Below, piece by piece: positions 48,165 through 56,451 of a stretch of 64,000 nt of DNA (positions are counted from its first letter, which is position 1; every line of letters starts with the position of its first letter). The position numbers were made by a program, and so were the translations under genes. Below the pieces are notes generated by a model. It did no database searches. It was not told the origin of the DNA and worked only from the letters and a program-made list of their open reading frames with translations. The stretch comes from Oerskovia jenensis (GTDB lineage Bacteria; Actinomycetota; Actinomycetes; Actinomycetales; Cellulomonadaceae): assembly GCF_016907235.1 (NCBI RefSeq), contig NZ_JAFBBO010000001.1, positions 2,790,001-2,854,000 on the forward strand. Reading direction: 5' to 3'.

Positions 48165-50006
48165 TCAGCCCACCACCGTCACACGGCCCGGGAAGTCCCG
48201 AGGCCCATCTGGCAGGAAGCGCCCCTCCGACGAGGTGTTGGAGTGGGAGATCATCTGGAGGAAGTTCCCGTCACGGTAGAAGCCCGAGCCGATGTTGTTC
48301 CCGAACTGCTGGTGGTCCGTCACCGGACGCCCCTCCTGGTCCAGAGCGGCGAAGGACAACCCCGGTCCCCCCGGCGCGTTCTGCACGGCGTCCACCGAGT
48401 TCGAGAGCAGCATCCGCATCTGCCGGTCGTTCAGGCTCAGCTCGACCCGGTCACCGACCGCGACCTTCTCACCGGGGTCGAACCCGAAGCTCTCGTCGTT
48501 GAGGATGCGGACGGCGACGTCGTCGGCGACCACGGTGTAGGTCGTCTCGCGGGCGAAGACCTTCTCGGTGCCGTCGGGCTCGAACGCCGCCTTCGTGGTG
48601 AACACGGGGCGCTCGGACGTGCCGAACGTGGTGACCGCCTCGGACGACCCGTCCGGGAACCGGGTCAGCACGTCCGACCCCTTCGAGTCCACGACGTCGC
48701 TCGACGCCGACCAGAAGTCCGTGCTGATCCAGTCGATCGTCGAACGGCCCTGGAAGTCGAGGCGTTCGATCGACGTGACCCCCGAGATCCCCGGCGACGG
48801 CTGGTCGGGCAGCTCCCCGGAGACGAGGTAGCGCTGGTAGGCGGCTGCCCCCTCCGGGGTCGAGACGTCCAGGTCCGCGATCCTGAGCCGCGTTCCCTCG
48901 AGCAGCGAGGTCCCCGTGATCCCCGAGCTGACGCCTGCGGTGGACGCGCGCAGGTCGAGGACCTCCTCGTGGGAACCGGTCGGTCCCGAGGTGATCCGCA
49001 CGCTGTCGTCGTCGAGGCGCTCGATGGTGCTGCTCACGCCACGGTCGGTCGTGATCTTGGACTCGGCGGCGATCTTGTCGAACGACCCGGACAGGCTGGA
49101 CGTCGTGTAGTCCCCGCTCTCCATGACGACCGAGCCGCCGACCGGGATCGTGGTCGGGTCGAACGGGGTGACGCCCTCGGTACGTGCGCCCTCCGGGACC
49201 CTGACGGAGTACGACGCGGTCTCGCCCGTGGTCTCACCGGCCCCCGCGCCGACCTTGTTCAGCGAGATGCTCCCGTCGCGGCTCACGGAGATGTCGGACG
49301 TCGACGTGGACATCGTCCAACCGTCCTTCGTGGTCTCGCCGGCCGTGCGCACGTCGCTCGTGCCGCTCGAGAACGATGCGCCGAGGTCCAGGGTGCGGTG
49401 ACCGTCTGTCCCCGGTGTGCCCTTCTCGAACCCGTGCTCGGCGCCCACCGTCGCCTTCGACGACTCGGTCGAGGTCGTGACGCCGTCCTCGGTCTTCTGC
49501 TCGCTCGTGTACTCCGCCTCGCCCGTGACCGGTCGGGTCTTGATACCGGTCGCGGGGTCGTACGTGGCGCCGTCGGGCACGGGCATGAGGCCAGGGATCC
49601 GCGGGCCGGCGTCCTGGTCGACCGGGGCTCCGGGAACCGTGCCGCCCACGAAGCCGCCGCCCGGCGTCTGCGAGCCGGGGACGTGCCATGGCGACTCCTT
49701 GCCCGACCCCACGGGACCGAGGTGAGTGCTCGTCCCCCCACCGGCACCGCTCGTCCTCTCCTGGGCCTCGGCGTTGCGCCGCAGGAGCGCACCGGTGCTC
49801 TCGAGGGAGGTGACGGTCCGGGCCAGCAACGGATCGAGATGCCCACGCCAGTCGCTGCGGAACCGGTCGGCGATCGGGCCCCGCCAGTACACCGAGCCCA
49901 GGCGGGCACGAATCCCGGTCTGTGTCCCGGCGAGCTCTCGGGCCTCGTCCTCGAGACTCTGCGCGAGCGCTCGCAGCGCTGCGACGTCGGCACCGGACTT
50001 CGACAT
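48165..50006 (-). CDS. WXG100-domain protein, tandem paralogue 1
   Basis: This 613-residue protein has no signal peptide. Residues 1-88 form a helical WXG100/ESX-like hairpin: GADVAALRALAQSLEDEA, then Y-W41-R-G43-P, FRSDWRGHLDPLLARTV and LLRRNAEAQERTS. A Gly/Pro linker (about 90-150) leads to a roughly 450-residue Ser/Thr/Asp/Gly-rich region, predicted mostly beta. It shares blocks with paralogues 2 and 3: FDPTTIPVGGSV, VRITSGPTG, DLDVSTPEGAAAYQRYL, GISGVTSIERLDF and a C-terminal FPGRVTVVG. I do not recognise the C-terminal fold. The WXG motif suggests a type VII-like secreted effector or surface protein; no secretion ATPase is in the window. Confidence 0.8.
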   Translation of the reverse strand: MSKSGADVAALRALAQSLEDEARELAGTQTGIRARLGSVYWRGPIADRFRSDWRGHLDPLLARTVTSLESTGALLRRNAEAQERTSGAGGGTSTHLGPVGSGKESPWHVPGSQTPGGGFVGGTVPGAPVDQDAGPRIPGLMPVPDGATYDPATGIKTRPVTGEAEYTSEQKTEDGVTTSTESSKATVGAEHGFEKGTPGTDGHRTLDLGASFSSGTSDVRTAGETTKDGWTMSTSTSDISVSRDGSISLNKVGAGAGETTGETASYSVRVPEGARTEGVTPFDPTTIPVGGSVVMESGDYTTSSLSGSFDKIAAESKITTDRGVSSTIERLDDDSVRITSGPTGSHEEVLDLRASTAGVSSGITGTSLLEGTRLRIADLDVSTPEGAAAYQRYLVSGELPDQPSPGISGVTSIERLDFQGRSTIDWISTDFWSASSDVVDSKGSDVLTRFPDGSSEAVTTFGTSERPVFTTKAAFEPDGTEKVFARETTYTVVADDVAVRILNDESFGFDPGEKVAVGDRVELSLNDRQMRMLLSNSVDAVQNAPGGPGLSFAALDQEGRPVTDHQQFGNNIGSGFYRDGNFLQMISHSNTSSEGRFLPDGPRDFPGRVTVVG

Positions 50007-50108
50007 GGTTGTTCCCCCTGGTCGTACGCGAATGGCAGGACGAAGGCTACGACAGGACCGGTCGCGGTTGCTTCGACGACCACCAGGCGCCTGGCTGTCC
50101 TGCCGCCC

Positions 50109-50156
50109 GCTCTGCCGACCGCTCTGCCGACCGCTCTGCCGACGGCTCTGCCGCCC
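50109..50156. repeat. Four 12-bp tandem repeats downstream of WXG paralogue 2
   Basis: gctctgccgacc is repeated four times with single changes, followed by two copies of gcccggctgggcc. It lies in the 186-base gap between paralogues 2 and 1. The unit matches the variant units of the 13-mer array at 39275. Confidence 0.9.
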
Positions 50157-50192
50157 GGCTGGGCCCGCCCGGCTGGGCCTGTCCGGCCGTGC

Positions 50193-51980
50193 CTATCCGG
50201 CCGGGGTGATGGTCCCGGGGAACTGCCCGACCTTCTTGTTGGCCAGGTCCCCGTCCGCGGCCTGGTTGATGGTGTAGAGCATCTGGACGAGGTCGTAGTC
50301 GCTGCGCGGCCCGCGCGCGAGGTTCGCCGCGTAGTCGAACGTGTCGATCTTCGCGCCGTCGTAGTCCGTCGCGAGCGAGCTGACCAGGTTCGTGCCGGGG
50401 TACGACTCGGTGAACGTCATCGCGTTGGTGTGCAGCTTCGCCATCTGCTGCTCGGTCAGGGTCAGGCGCAGGGTGTCGCCCTCCTTGACCGTGACCCCCG
50501 CGTCGAGGCCCGAGTACTCGCTCTGGTTGAAGAGCTGGGTCGTCATCTCGTCGGCCTTGACCGTGTACGTGTACGAGCGCCCCGAGGGGTCCTCGGTGCC
50601 GTCCGCCCCGAACGACTGCGTGAAGAACGTGTCGCTGCGACCGCCGTAGCTGAGCTTGGTCTGCTGCTCGGCCGAACCGTCCGGGTACGTCGTGACGACG
50701 GCCGAGCCCGAGTTCTCGCCCACGTCCCACGACGCGCCGCCGACAGGGGTCTCGACACCGACCGACGTCGTCGACTTGTAGTCGAGCTTCTCGATCTTCG
50801 TCAGGCCCGAGACGCCGGTCGAGGGGTCGGCCGGGATCTCGCCCGTGAGGAGGTACGCGTCGTACGCGGCCTTGCCCTCGGGCGTCGAGAGGTCGAGCTC
50901 GGCGCTGCGGAGCGAGGCACCGTCGAGCGAGGTCGTGTTGCCCAGCATCGCCTTGACCACGTCGAAGTCGAGGCCCAGGCCGAAGCTGTTGCTCAGCGCG
51001 TCCGTGGGGCCCGACGTGATGCGCACCGTGTCGTCGCCGGTCTTCTCGATGATGCTGCTGACACCGGCGGACTCCTTGAGCCCCGACTCCAGGGCGATGT
51101 GCCGGAACGACGCCTCGAGCTCGGTGCCCTGGTAGCTGCCGCTGTCCATGGTCACGGTCGAGCCGGTCGGCATGGTCGACGGGTCGAACGGGTTGACGCT
51201 GCCCGGGTCCGTGACCTTCGCGTCGTCGGGCACCTTGACGGCGTACTCGGACGTCACGCCGGTCGTGTAGCTGCCGCTGATCCCGTTGCCGCCCTTGTCG
51301 AAGCCCCCCTCGACGCCGACCGACACGTCGGACTTGGTGGTCCACGTCGTGAACCCGTCCTCGCTCTTCTGACCCGACGTGAGCTCGGCGCCGCCCGTGA
51401 GGCCGAAGGTCACCGTGGAGCCGTTGGCCGTCTTGAACCAGTTCTCGAGCGATCCCGACCCCGAGACCGTGGTCTCGCCCGTGGTCGGGTCGTAGGTGAC
51501 ACCGCCCGAGACCGAGCCCTTGCTGCCCTCGGTCGCCGGGGAGCCGAGGGAGCCGTTGTCCGCGCTGGACTCCTGGGTGTTCTTGACGTTGACGGCCGGG
51601 CCGCCGCCAGGGGCGTCGCCGCTGCCGCTGCCACTGCCACTGCCGCTGCTGTTGCCGCTGCCGCCGCCGGCGGACCCGCCCGGCGCCACGGGGGCACCCC
51701 CGCCCGTCCCGCCGCCGGCGGTGCTGGTGCGCTCCTGGGCGTCGGCGTTGCTGCGCAGGGTCGCGGCCGCGTCGCGCAGGGCCTGCGCCGTCCGAGCCAG
51801 CGACGGTTCGAGCTGCCCGTCCCACTGACCGCGCGCCTGCTGCGCGTCGGGCCCGGACCAGAAGGCGGACTGGTAGGCGTTGCGGACGGACGTGCGCGCG
51901 TCGTCGAGAACGCCCGCGCCACCGTCGATGGTCGTCGCGAGCTGGCGGAGGGCTTCGACGTCGGCGCCGTAGGTGGACAC
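50193..51980 (-). CDS. WXG100-domain protein, tandem paralogue 2
   Basis: This 595-residue protein has the same architecture as its neighbours. The N-terminal hairpin reads YGADVEALRQLATTIDGGA, F-W41-S-G43-P, RGQWDGQLEPSLARTAQ and TLRSNADAQERTS. A Gly/Ser linker follows, and a C-terminal region with NPFDPSTMPTGSTV, VRITSGPTD, ELDLSTPEGKAAYDAYL, TGVSGLTKIEKLDY and a terminal FPGTITPAG. W41 and G43 are at exactly the same positions in all three paralogues. The start ATG 51980 follows aggtcc. No signal peptide or transmembrane segment is visible. The three genes lie head to tail with 173-186 base gaps and probably arose by duplication. Confidence 0.8.
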   Translation of the reverse strand: MSTYGADVEALRQLATTIDGGAGVLDDARTSVRNAYQSAFWSGPDAQQARGQWDGQLEPSLARTAQALRDAAATLRSNADAQERTSTAGGGTGGGAPVAPGGSAGGGSGNSSGSGSGSGSGDAPGGGPAVNVKNTQESSADNGSLGSPATEGSKGSVSGGVTYDPTTGETTVSGSGSLENWFKTANGSTVTFGLTGGAELTSGQKSEDGFTTWTTKSDVSVGVEGGFDKGGNGISGSYTTGVTSEYAVKVPDDAKVTDPGSVNPFDPSTMPTGSTVTMDSGSYQGTELEASFRHIALESGLKESAGVSSIIEKTGDDTVRITSGPTDALSNSFGLGLDFDVVKAMLGNTTSLDGASLRSAELDLSTPEGKAAYDAYLLTGEIPADPSTGVSGLTKIEKLDYKSTTSVGVETPVGGASWDVGENSGSAVVTTYPDGSAEQQTKLSYGGRSDTFFTQSFGADGTEDPSGRSYTYTVKADEMTTQLFNQSEYSGLDAGVTVKEGDTLRLTLTEQQMAKLHTNAMTFTESYPGTNLVSSLATDYDGAKIDTFDYAANLARGPRSDYDLVQMLYTINQAADGDLANKKVGQFPGTITPAG

Positions 51981-52080
51981 GCGGGGACCTCTTCCGGGAC
52001 GGGCAGGGGCAGGGACGGTGAAAGGCTACGTGAAGCCGGTGCCCGCCGACATGGGGAGGACTCCCCACCGGGCGCGTCGT

Positions 52081-52146
52081 CCGGGCGGCGACCATGCGGC
52101 GACCGGGCGTCCACCGGGCGGCAACCGTGCGTCGACCGGGCGGCGA
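52081..52146. repeat. Six 11-bp tandem repeats downstream of WXG paralogue 3
   Basis: ccgggcggcga and close variants run six times from 52081 to 52146, directly before the stop of paralogue 3 (minus strand). Together with the arrays at 39275 and 50109, this makes three short GC-rich arrays, each placed at gene 3' ends. Confidence 0.85.
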
Positions 52147-52153
52147 CCCGCCG

Positions 52154-54001
52154 TCAGCCGACGATCCGGGCCGTCCCGGGCAGCGTCCCGCGGTTCGTCG
52201 AGCCGTCCCCGTCTCGCTCGCTGATCCGCCAGAGACCCTCCAGGACGTTCCCGTTGTCACCCACCGACGCGTCCACCATGCTGCCGAGGAACTCTGCGCC
52301 GGGCCGACGGAAGCCGATGCCCTGGTCGCTGTCCTCGCGCATCCTCGTGACGGGGTTGCCCGAGTAGTCCAGGACGCGTTCCGAGAGCGCGCTCGAGGGG
52401 GCCGTCGCGCCCGGGGGCAGGTCCTTGTGCAGGTAGCCGTAGCCCATCGAGTTGAGCTTCTCGACGTCGGAGCCGTTCAGGGCGATCTCCAGGGTCCGGC
52501 CCTCTGCGGCCGGCGGCCCGGACGTGGTGAGCATGCGCGCGAAGTCGACGGAGTCGCCCGTGATAGGGACGCGCAGGACGTACTCGGCGCCGGCACCGTC
52601 GACCTGGCCGGTCGGTCCGACCGACTGCGAGAACGCGAGCTGACGGCTCCCGTCCGCGATGTCGATCGTGCCCTCGACGACGGCGCTCCCGTCGGGCTGG
52701 ACGGTCCTCGTCATGCTCCCGTCGGCGCGGACGAAGTCGCTGCCGAGGTTCTGACCGAAGACGTCGATGATCGTCTGGTCCTTGTGGGTGTCCGTGAACT
52801 TCTCGACGACGAGCGCACCGGAGACCCCGACGCCGTCGGTCGGCATGTCACCGGTGGCCAGCGCCGTGGCGTAGGCGGCCTGTCCCTCGGAGGTGCTGAG
52901 GTCGAAGACCGCGGTCCGCGCCATCGCGTTCTCGAACGAGGTGCTCTGGCCGATCGCCGCCCTGATTCCTTCGAGCTCGACCCCGACCGATCCGGCCAGC
53001 TCCAGGGCCGACGTCGGTCCGGCCGTCAGCCGGACGTGGTCCTCGTCGATCCGCTCGACGAGCTTGCTCACGCCTTCGCTCGTGGAGGTCGAGTCGTCGA
53101 AGTTGACCACCTTGAACGAGACGCGCGAGCCCTCGTCGCTGAAGGACTTGTCGTCCATCTGCACGCTCGCCCCCACGGGGATGCTCCGGGGGTCGAGCGG
53201 CGAGACGGCCGAGGCGTCGAACCCGGGGGCGCCCGCGACGGCGTCGGGCACCGTGGTCCGGTACGAGAGCTCGAGGCCCTCCCCGCGGCTCAGCTCGACG
53301 CCGTACCCGTCGACGTCGACCCCGCCCTTCGCCGTGAGGGATCCCTTGGCCGTGCTCGCGAAGGTCGTGAAGCCCTCGTGGGACCTGACGGTCTCCGAGG
53401 TCTCGGCGGCGCCCGCGGCCCCGAACGAGATCCCGACGGGACCGGCGGGCACCGTCACGCCGGCCTCTCCCGTGAGGGACTGCGTGCTGGTCCCGGTCGC
53501 GGCGTCGTAGGACGACCGGTACGCCCACATGGCCTCCCGCGACGCCGTGGCGGGGGTCCGGACGGACCCGTCGGGGTCGCGGACCGCGTCGTCGCCGGTG
53601 GTGCGACCACCGATGAACGAGGGGAGGTGGGACCGTTCCGGCGCGCCGGGGGCGCTCTCCGCCGGTCCGCCGGCCGTGGTGGTTCCGCGGGTCGTGGAGG
53701 ATCCCGACGGGGTCGCTCCGACGGCGGTCGGCCCGCCCGAGGCGCTCGTGGTCTCCTGGGCCTCGGCGTTGGAGCGGAGGGTGCGGGCGGCGTCGCGGAG
53801 CGAGTCCGCGGTGCGCGCGAGCATCGGGTCGAGCCGGTGCTGCCAGTCGGCGCGGTACTGGTCCGCGCGGGGGCCACGCCAGAAGCCGGCCAGGAGTCTG
53901 CCGCGGACGGCGCTGCGGGAGCCGTCGAGCTCCTGTGCCCCCGAGTCGAGGCTGGTCGCGAGTGCTCGGAGCGCGGCGACGTCGGCGCCGTAGTTGGTCA
54001 C
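52154..54001 (-). CDS. WXG100-domain protein, tandem paralogue 3
   Basis: This 615-residue protein starts at GTG 54001, with agggggaa 3-10 bases upstream; the open frame continues beyond but would lose the shared N-terminus. The hairpin reads YGADVAALRALATSLDSGA, F-W41-R-G43-P, YRADWQHRLDPMLARTAD and TLRSNAEAQETTS. Linker and C-terminal blocks match the paralogues: SPLDPRSIPVGASV, VRLTAGPTS, FDLSTSEGQAAYATAL, GVGVSGALVVEKF and a terminal LPGTARIVG. It is the most upstream of the three and the most divergent in the middle (about residues 110-250). It is a candidate type VII-like substrate; the function of the C-terminal part is unknown. Confidence 0.8.
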   Translation of the reverse strand: MTNYGADVAALRALATSLDSGAQELDGSRSAVRGRLLAGFWRGPRADQYRADWQHRLDPMLARTADSLRDAARTLRSNAEAQETTSASGGPTAVGATPSGSSTTRGTTTAGGPAESAPGAPERSHLPSFIGGRTTGDDAVRDPDGSVRTPATASREAMWAYRSSYDAATGTSTQSLTGEAGVTVPAGPVGISFGAAGAAETSETVRSHEGFTTFASTAKGSLTAKGGVDVDGYGVELSRGEGLELSYRTTVPDAVAGAPGFDASAVSPLDPRSIPVGASVQMDDKSFSDEGSRVSFKVVNFDDSTSTSEGVSKLVERIDEDHVRLTAGPTSALELAGSVGVELEGIRAAIGQSTSFENAMARTAVFDLSTSEGQAAYATALATGDMPTDGVGVSGALVVEKFTDTHKDQTIIDVFGQNLGSDFVRADGSMTRTVQPDGSAVVEGTIDIADGSRQLAFSQSVGPTGQVDGAGAEYVLRVPITGDSVDFARMLTTSGPPAAEGRTLEIALNGSDVEKLNSMGYGYLHKDLPPGATAPSSALSERVLDYSGNPVTRMREDSDQGIGFRRPGAEFLGSMVDASVGDNGNVLEGLWRISERDGDGSTNRGTLPGTARIVG

Positions 54002-54158
54002 GTTTCCCCCTGGTCGACGGGCTGCGCGCCGGCGGCGCGCAGCGGCCATCATCCTAGGGGTCGGGCCGTGCGGCACGGGTGGTCCGGGCGGGGGAGAAGT
54101 CCCCATCCTGCGGTCGCGTGCGGCGTGGCGCGTGGCGCCTCGGCCCGGGCCGTCCGGG

Positions 54159-55829
54159 TCAGACCGACCAGCGGACCTCGCTCGGCCGCGACTCGTTCCA
54201 CAGGCGGTCGAGCGCGGTGACGACGTAGGTGTACTTCTTGCCGCGCAGCGCGGTCTCGTCGAGGTAGTCCTGCAGGATCCGCCCCTCGGCGCGCTGCGTC
54301 GCGACCAGGTGCGCGGGGTTCTCGACGTCGACCTTCTTGACCCATCCGTCGACGCGGTAGATCGCGAACGAGGTCGCGGGGAAGCGGCGTCCGCCGGCGT
54401 CGGTCCAGTGGACGCGGACGCCGTCGTCGCGCCACCCGGCCCAGGCGAGGACCGGGGTGCGCAGCGGCTGCGCGGGCAGCCTGGGGGAGGCGGGCACGAG
54501 TGCCGGGTGCCGGTAGTGGTCCTCGAGCACACGGCTCATGGACCCCTGCGGGTCGGCGGGGACGTGCTTGGCCGAGAAGTAGACGTTGCCGAGCACGGGC
54601 CCGACCTCGGCGTCGACCTGCTGGCTGAAGGTCAGGTGGTTCGACATCTCGGCCGGGTCGGTGAAGACGCCCGAGGTGACCTTGTAGAGCGCCTCGCCGA
54701 TGAAGAGCTGGGTGCCGGACTGGGCCGCGACCTCGGCCCACCACGGCACGAGCTTCGCGTAGTCCGCGACTGCGAGCCCGATCTGCCAGTAGATCTGCGG
54801 GTTGATGTAGTCGAGCCACCCCTCGGTGACCCACTTGCGCGTGTCGGCGAACTGCATGTCGTACGACTGCGAGCCGTTGGTCGCCGAGCCGCGCGGGTCG
54901 GTCGAGGCGTTGCGCCAGATCCCGAACGGGCTGATCCCGAACTTGACCCACGGCTTGACCTGCTTGATGCGTTGCGAGATGGACTGCACGAACGTGTCGA
55001 CGTTGTGGCGGCGCCACTCCTCGACCGTCGCGAAGCCCGCGCCGTGGCTCGCGTAGGTGTGCGCGTCGGGGATGGTCTGGCCCGCGACCGCGTAGGGGTA
55101 GAAGTAGTCGTCGAAGTGCACGCCGTCGAGGTCGTAGTTCTCGACCGAGTGCAGGATCGCGCGCTGGATGTGCTCCTGCGCCTCGGGCAGACCGGGGTCG
55201 AAGTAGAGCTTGCCCCCGTACGCCCACACCCAGTCGGGGTGCTGGCGGGCGGGGTGCTCGGGGACGAGCTGGGCGGGGTCGGCCTGCATCGAGACGCGGT
55301 ACGGGTTGTACCAGGCGTGGATCTCGATGTTGCGCCTGTGCGACTCCTCGACGACGAACGCGAGCGGGTCGTAGCCGGGGTCCTTGCCCTGGGTGCCCGT
55401 GAGGTACTGCGACCACGGCTCGTAGGGGCTGGGCCAGAACGCGTCGGCCGTGGGCCTGACCTGCACGAACACGGCGTTGAGCCGGTACTGCTCGGCGACG
55501 TCGAGCCAGTGCAGGTACTCGGCCTTCTGCTGCTCGGCGCTCAGCCCGGCGGCCGAGGGCCAGTCGATGTTGACGACGCTCGAGATCCACATGGCGCGCA
55601 GCTCGCGCTTGCGGGGCACGGGGCCCGACGGCGCCGCTCCCGTCGCCGGGTCGGGTGCGGTCGCAGCCGCGGCGGGGGAGAAGGAACCGATCGTCACGCT
55701 CAGCGTGCTGGCCGCGATGCCGGCGGTCGCGAGCGTGAGGAAGCCACGGCGGCCGAGGCCCGTGGTCTCGGGCGAGGGGGTGGTGGGAGCGGGGGCGACC
55801 GCCGTGGGGTCGCTCGGGTGGTGCGTCAT
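54159..55829 (-). CDS. Tat-exported GH10-like (DUF187) glycoside hydrolase
   Basis: This 556-residue protein has a Tat signal: GRRGFLTLATAG (Arg27-Arg28) and a hydrophobic stretch ending in AAAATA. The catalytic part is the GHL10/DUF187 TIM barrel: RELRAMWISSVVNIDWPS, YRLNAVFVQVRPTADAFWPS, IEIHAWYNPYRVS, YDLDGVHFDDYFYP, VKFGISPFGIWRN and WLDYINPQIYWQI. A fibronectin-like C-terminal domain follows (about 460-556). The family acts on cell-wall or surface polysaccharide. ATG 55829 is chosen because ggagg lies 7 bases before it; ATG 55835 would sit one base after that ribosome-binding site. Confidence 0.9.
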   Translation of the reverse strand: MTHHPSDPTAVAPAPTTPSPETTGLGRRGFLTLATAGIAASTLSVTIGSFSPAAAATAPDPATGAAPSGPVPRKRELRAMWISSVVNIDWPSAAGLSAEQQKAEYLHWLDVAEQYRLNAVFVQVRPTADAFWPSPYEPWSQYLTGTQGKDPGYDPLAFVVEESHRRNIEIHAWYNPYRVSMQADPAQLVPEHPARQHPDWVWAYGGKLYFDPGLPEAQEHIQRAILHSVENYDLDGVHFDDYFYPYAVAGQTIPDAHTYASHGAGFATVEEWRRHNVDTFVQSISQRIKQVKPWVKFGISPFGIWRNASTDPRGSATNGSQSYDMQFADTRKWVTEGWLDYINPQIYWQIGLAVADYAKLVPWWAEVAAQSGTQLFIGEALYKVTSGVFTDPAEMSNHLTFSQQVDAEVGPVLGNVYFSAKHVPADPQGSMSRVLEDHYRHPALVPASPRLPAQPLRTPVLAWAGWRDDGVRVHWTDAGGRRFPATSFAIYRVDGWVKKVDVENPAHLVATQRAEGRILQDYLDETALRGKKYTYVVTALDRLWNESRPSEVRWSV

Positions 55830-55938
55830 GTCCATGCCTCCGTTGGTACGGGTCCGATGCATGGAAGAGAATTTCACAGTTCTCCTCATTTGTGAAGGAA
55901 TCTGCCCTGCGGGCCGGCCAGGCCGACCCGCCTGCGGA

Positions 55939-55993
55939 CGAGAACGGGGTCGAGGTCGCCATTTGTCGGATGGCGACCTCAACCCCGTTCTCG
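55939..55993. repeat. 26-bp palindrome between divergent genes, GAGAACGAGGTT family variant
   Basis: Left arm 55939-55964 (cgagaacggggtcgaggtcg...) pairs with 55968-55993 with one C-A mismatch and two terminal wobbles; loop gtc. Relative to the 25185 copy, the arm has acgGgg instead of acgAgg, with the matching change in the opposite arm. The neighbours are transcribed away from it on both sides, so a terminator role does not fit. Confidence 0.92.
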
Positions 55994-56039
55994 AAGGCGA
56001 GTCGTCGGAGTGTCGGCACCCATGGATTCGTGACGAGAG

Positions 56040-56045
56040 TATGTT
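56040..56045 (+). promoter_or_regulatory. Leaderless -10 element (TATGTT)
   Basis: tatgtt is followed by 7 nt and ATG 56053. This supports 56053 over the in-frame ATG at 56041, which lies inside the hexamer. Confidence 0.5.
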
Positions 56046-56052
56046 CTTCGGC

Positions 56053-56451
56053 ATGGCATCCAAACCGCTCCAGGAACCGGCGTTCCTCATCCTGTCGGCG
56101 CTCGCGGCCGGCCCGCTGCACGGCTACGGCATCGCCAAGGACGTCGAGGCCAGCTCGGGCGGCCGCATCACGCTGCGCGTCGGGACGCTCTACGGCGCGA
56201 TCGACCGGCTCGCCGCCGCGGGGCTCGTCGAGGTCGACCACGAGGAGGTCGTCGACTCGCGCCTGCGCCGGTACTACCGACTCACCGCCGAGGGCGGAGA
56301 GCGGCTCGAGGCCGAGGCGCACCGGGCCGAGGCCCAGGCACGCCGCGCCCTGGAACGGCTTGGCTCCCGCGGCGAGTCCCGCAGGAGCTCGCCTGGACGC
56401 GCGACGGGGGCTGCGCCGTCGGGCCTGGGTGCCGGGCCGGTGCCCGCGTGA
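56053..56451 (+). CDS. PadR-family transcriptional regulator
   Basis: This 132-residue PadR regulator reads LQEPAFLILSALAAGPLHGYGIAKDVEASSGGRI, LRVGTLYGAIDRLAAAGLVEV and RLRRYYRLTAEGGERLEAEA, with a Gly/Ala/Pro/Ser-rich C-terminal tail. It is not close to the PadR at 43921; the winged helix is of the GRITLRVGTLYGAIDRL type. The gene overlaps the following membrane-protein gene (GTGA) and is likely to control it. The divergent neighbour is the Tat-exported hydrolase at 54159. Confidence 0.9.
   Translation: MASKPLQEPAFLILSALAAGPLHGYGIAKDVEASSGGRITLRVGTLYGAIDRLAAAGLVEVDHEEVVDSRLRRYYRLTAEGGERLEAEAHRAEAQARRALERLGSRGESRRSSPGRATGAAPSGLGAGPVPA

Noticed and set aside
48243-52367. A 1374-codon plus-strand frame across two WXG genes
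   Set aside because: It spans two minus-strand genes and the gap between them, has Arg/Val/Gly shadow composition and no motifs. The minus-strand paralogues are mutually similar, which only real genes would be.
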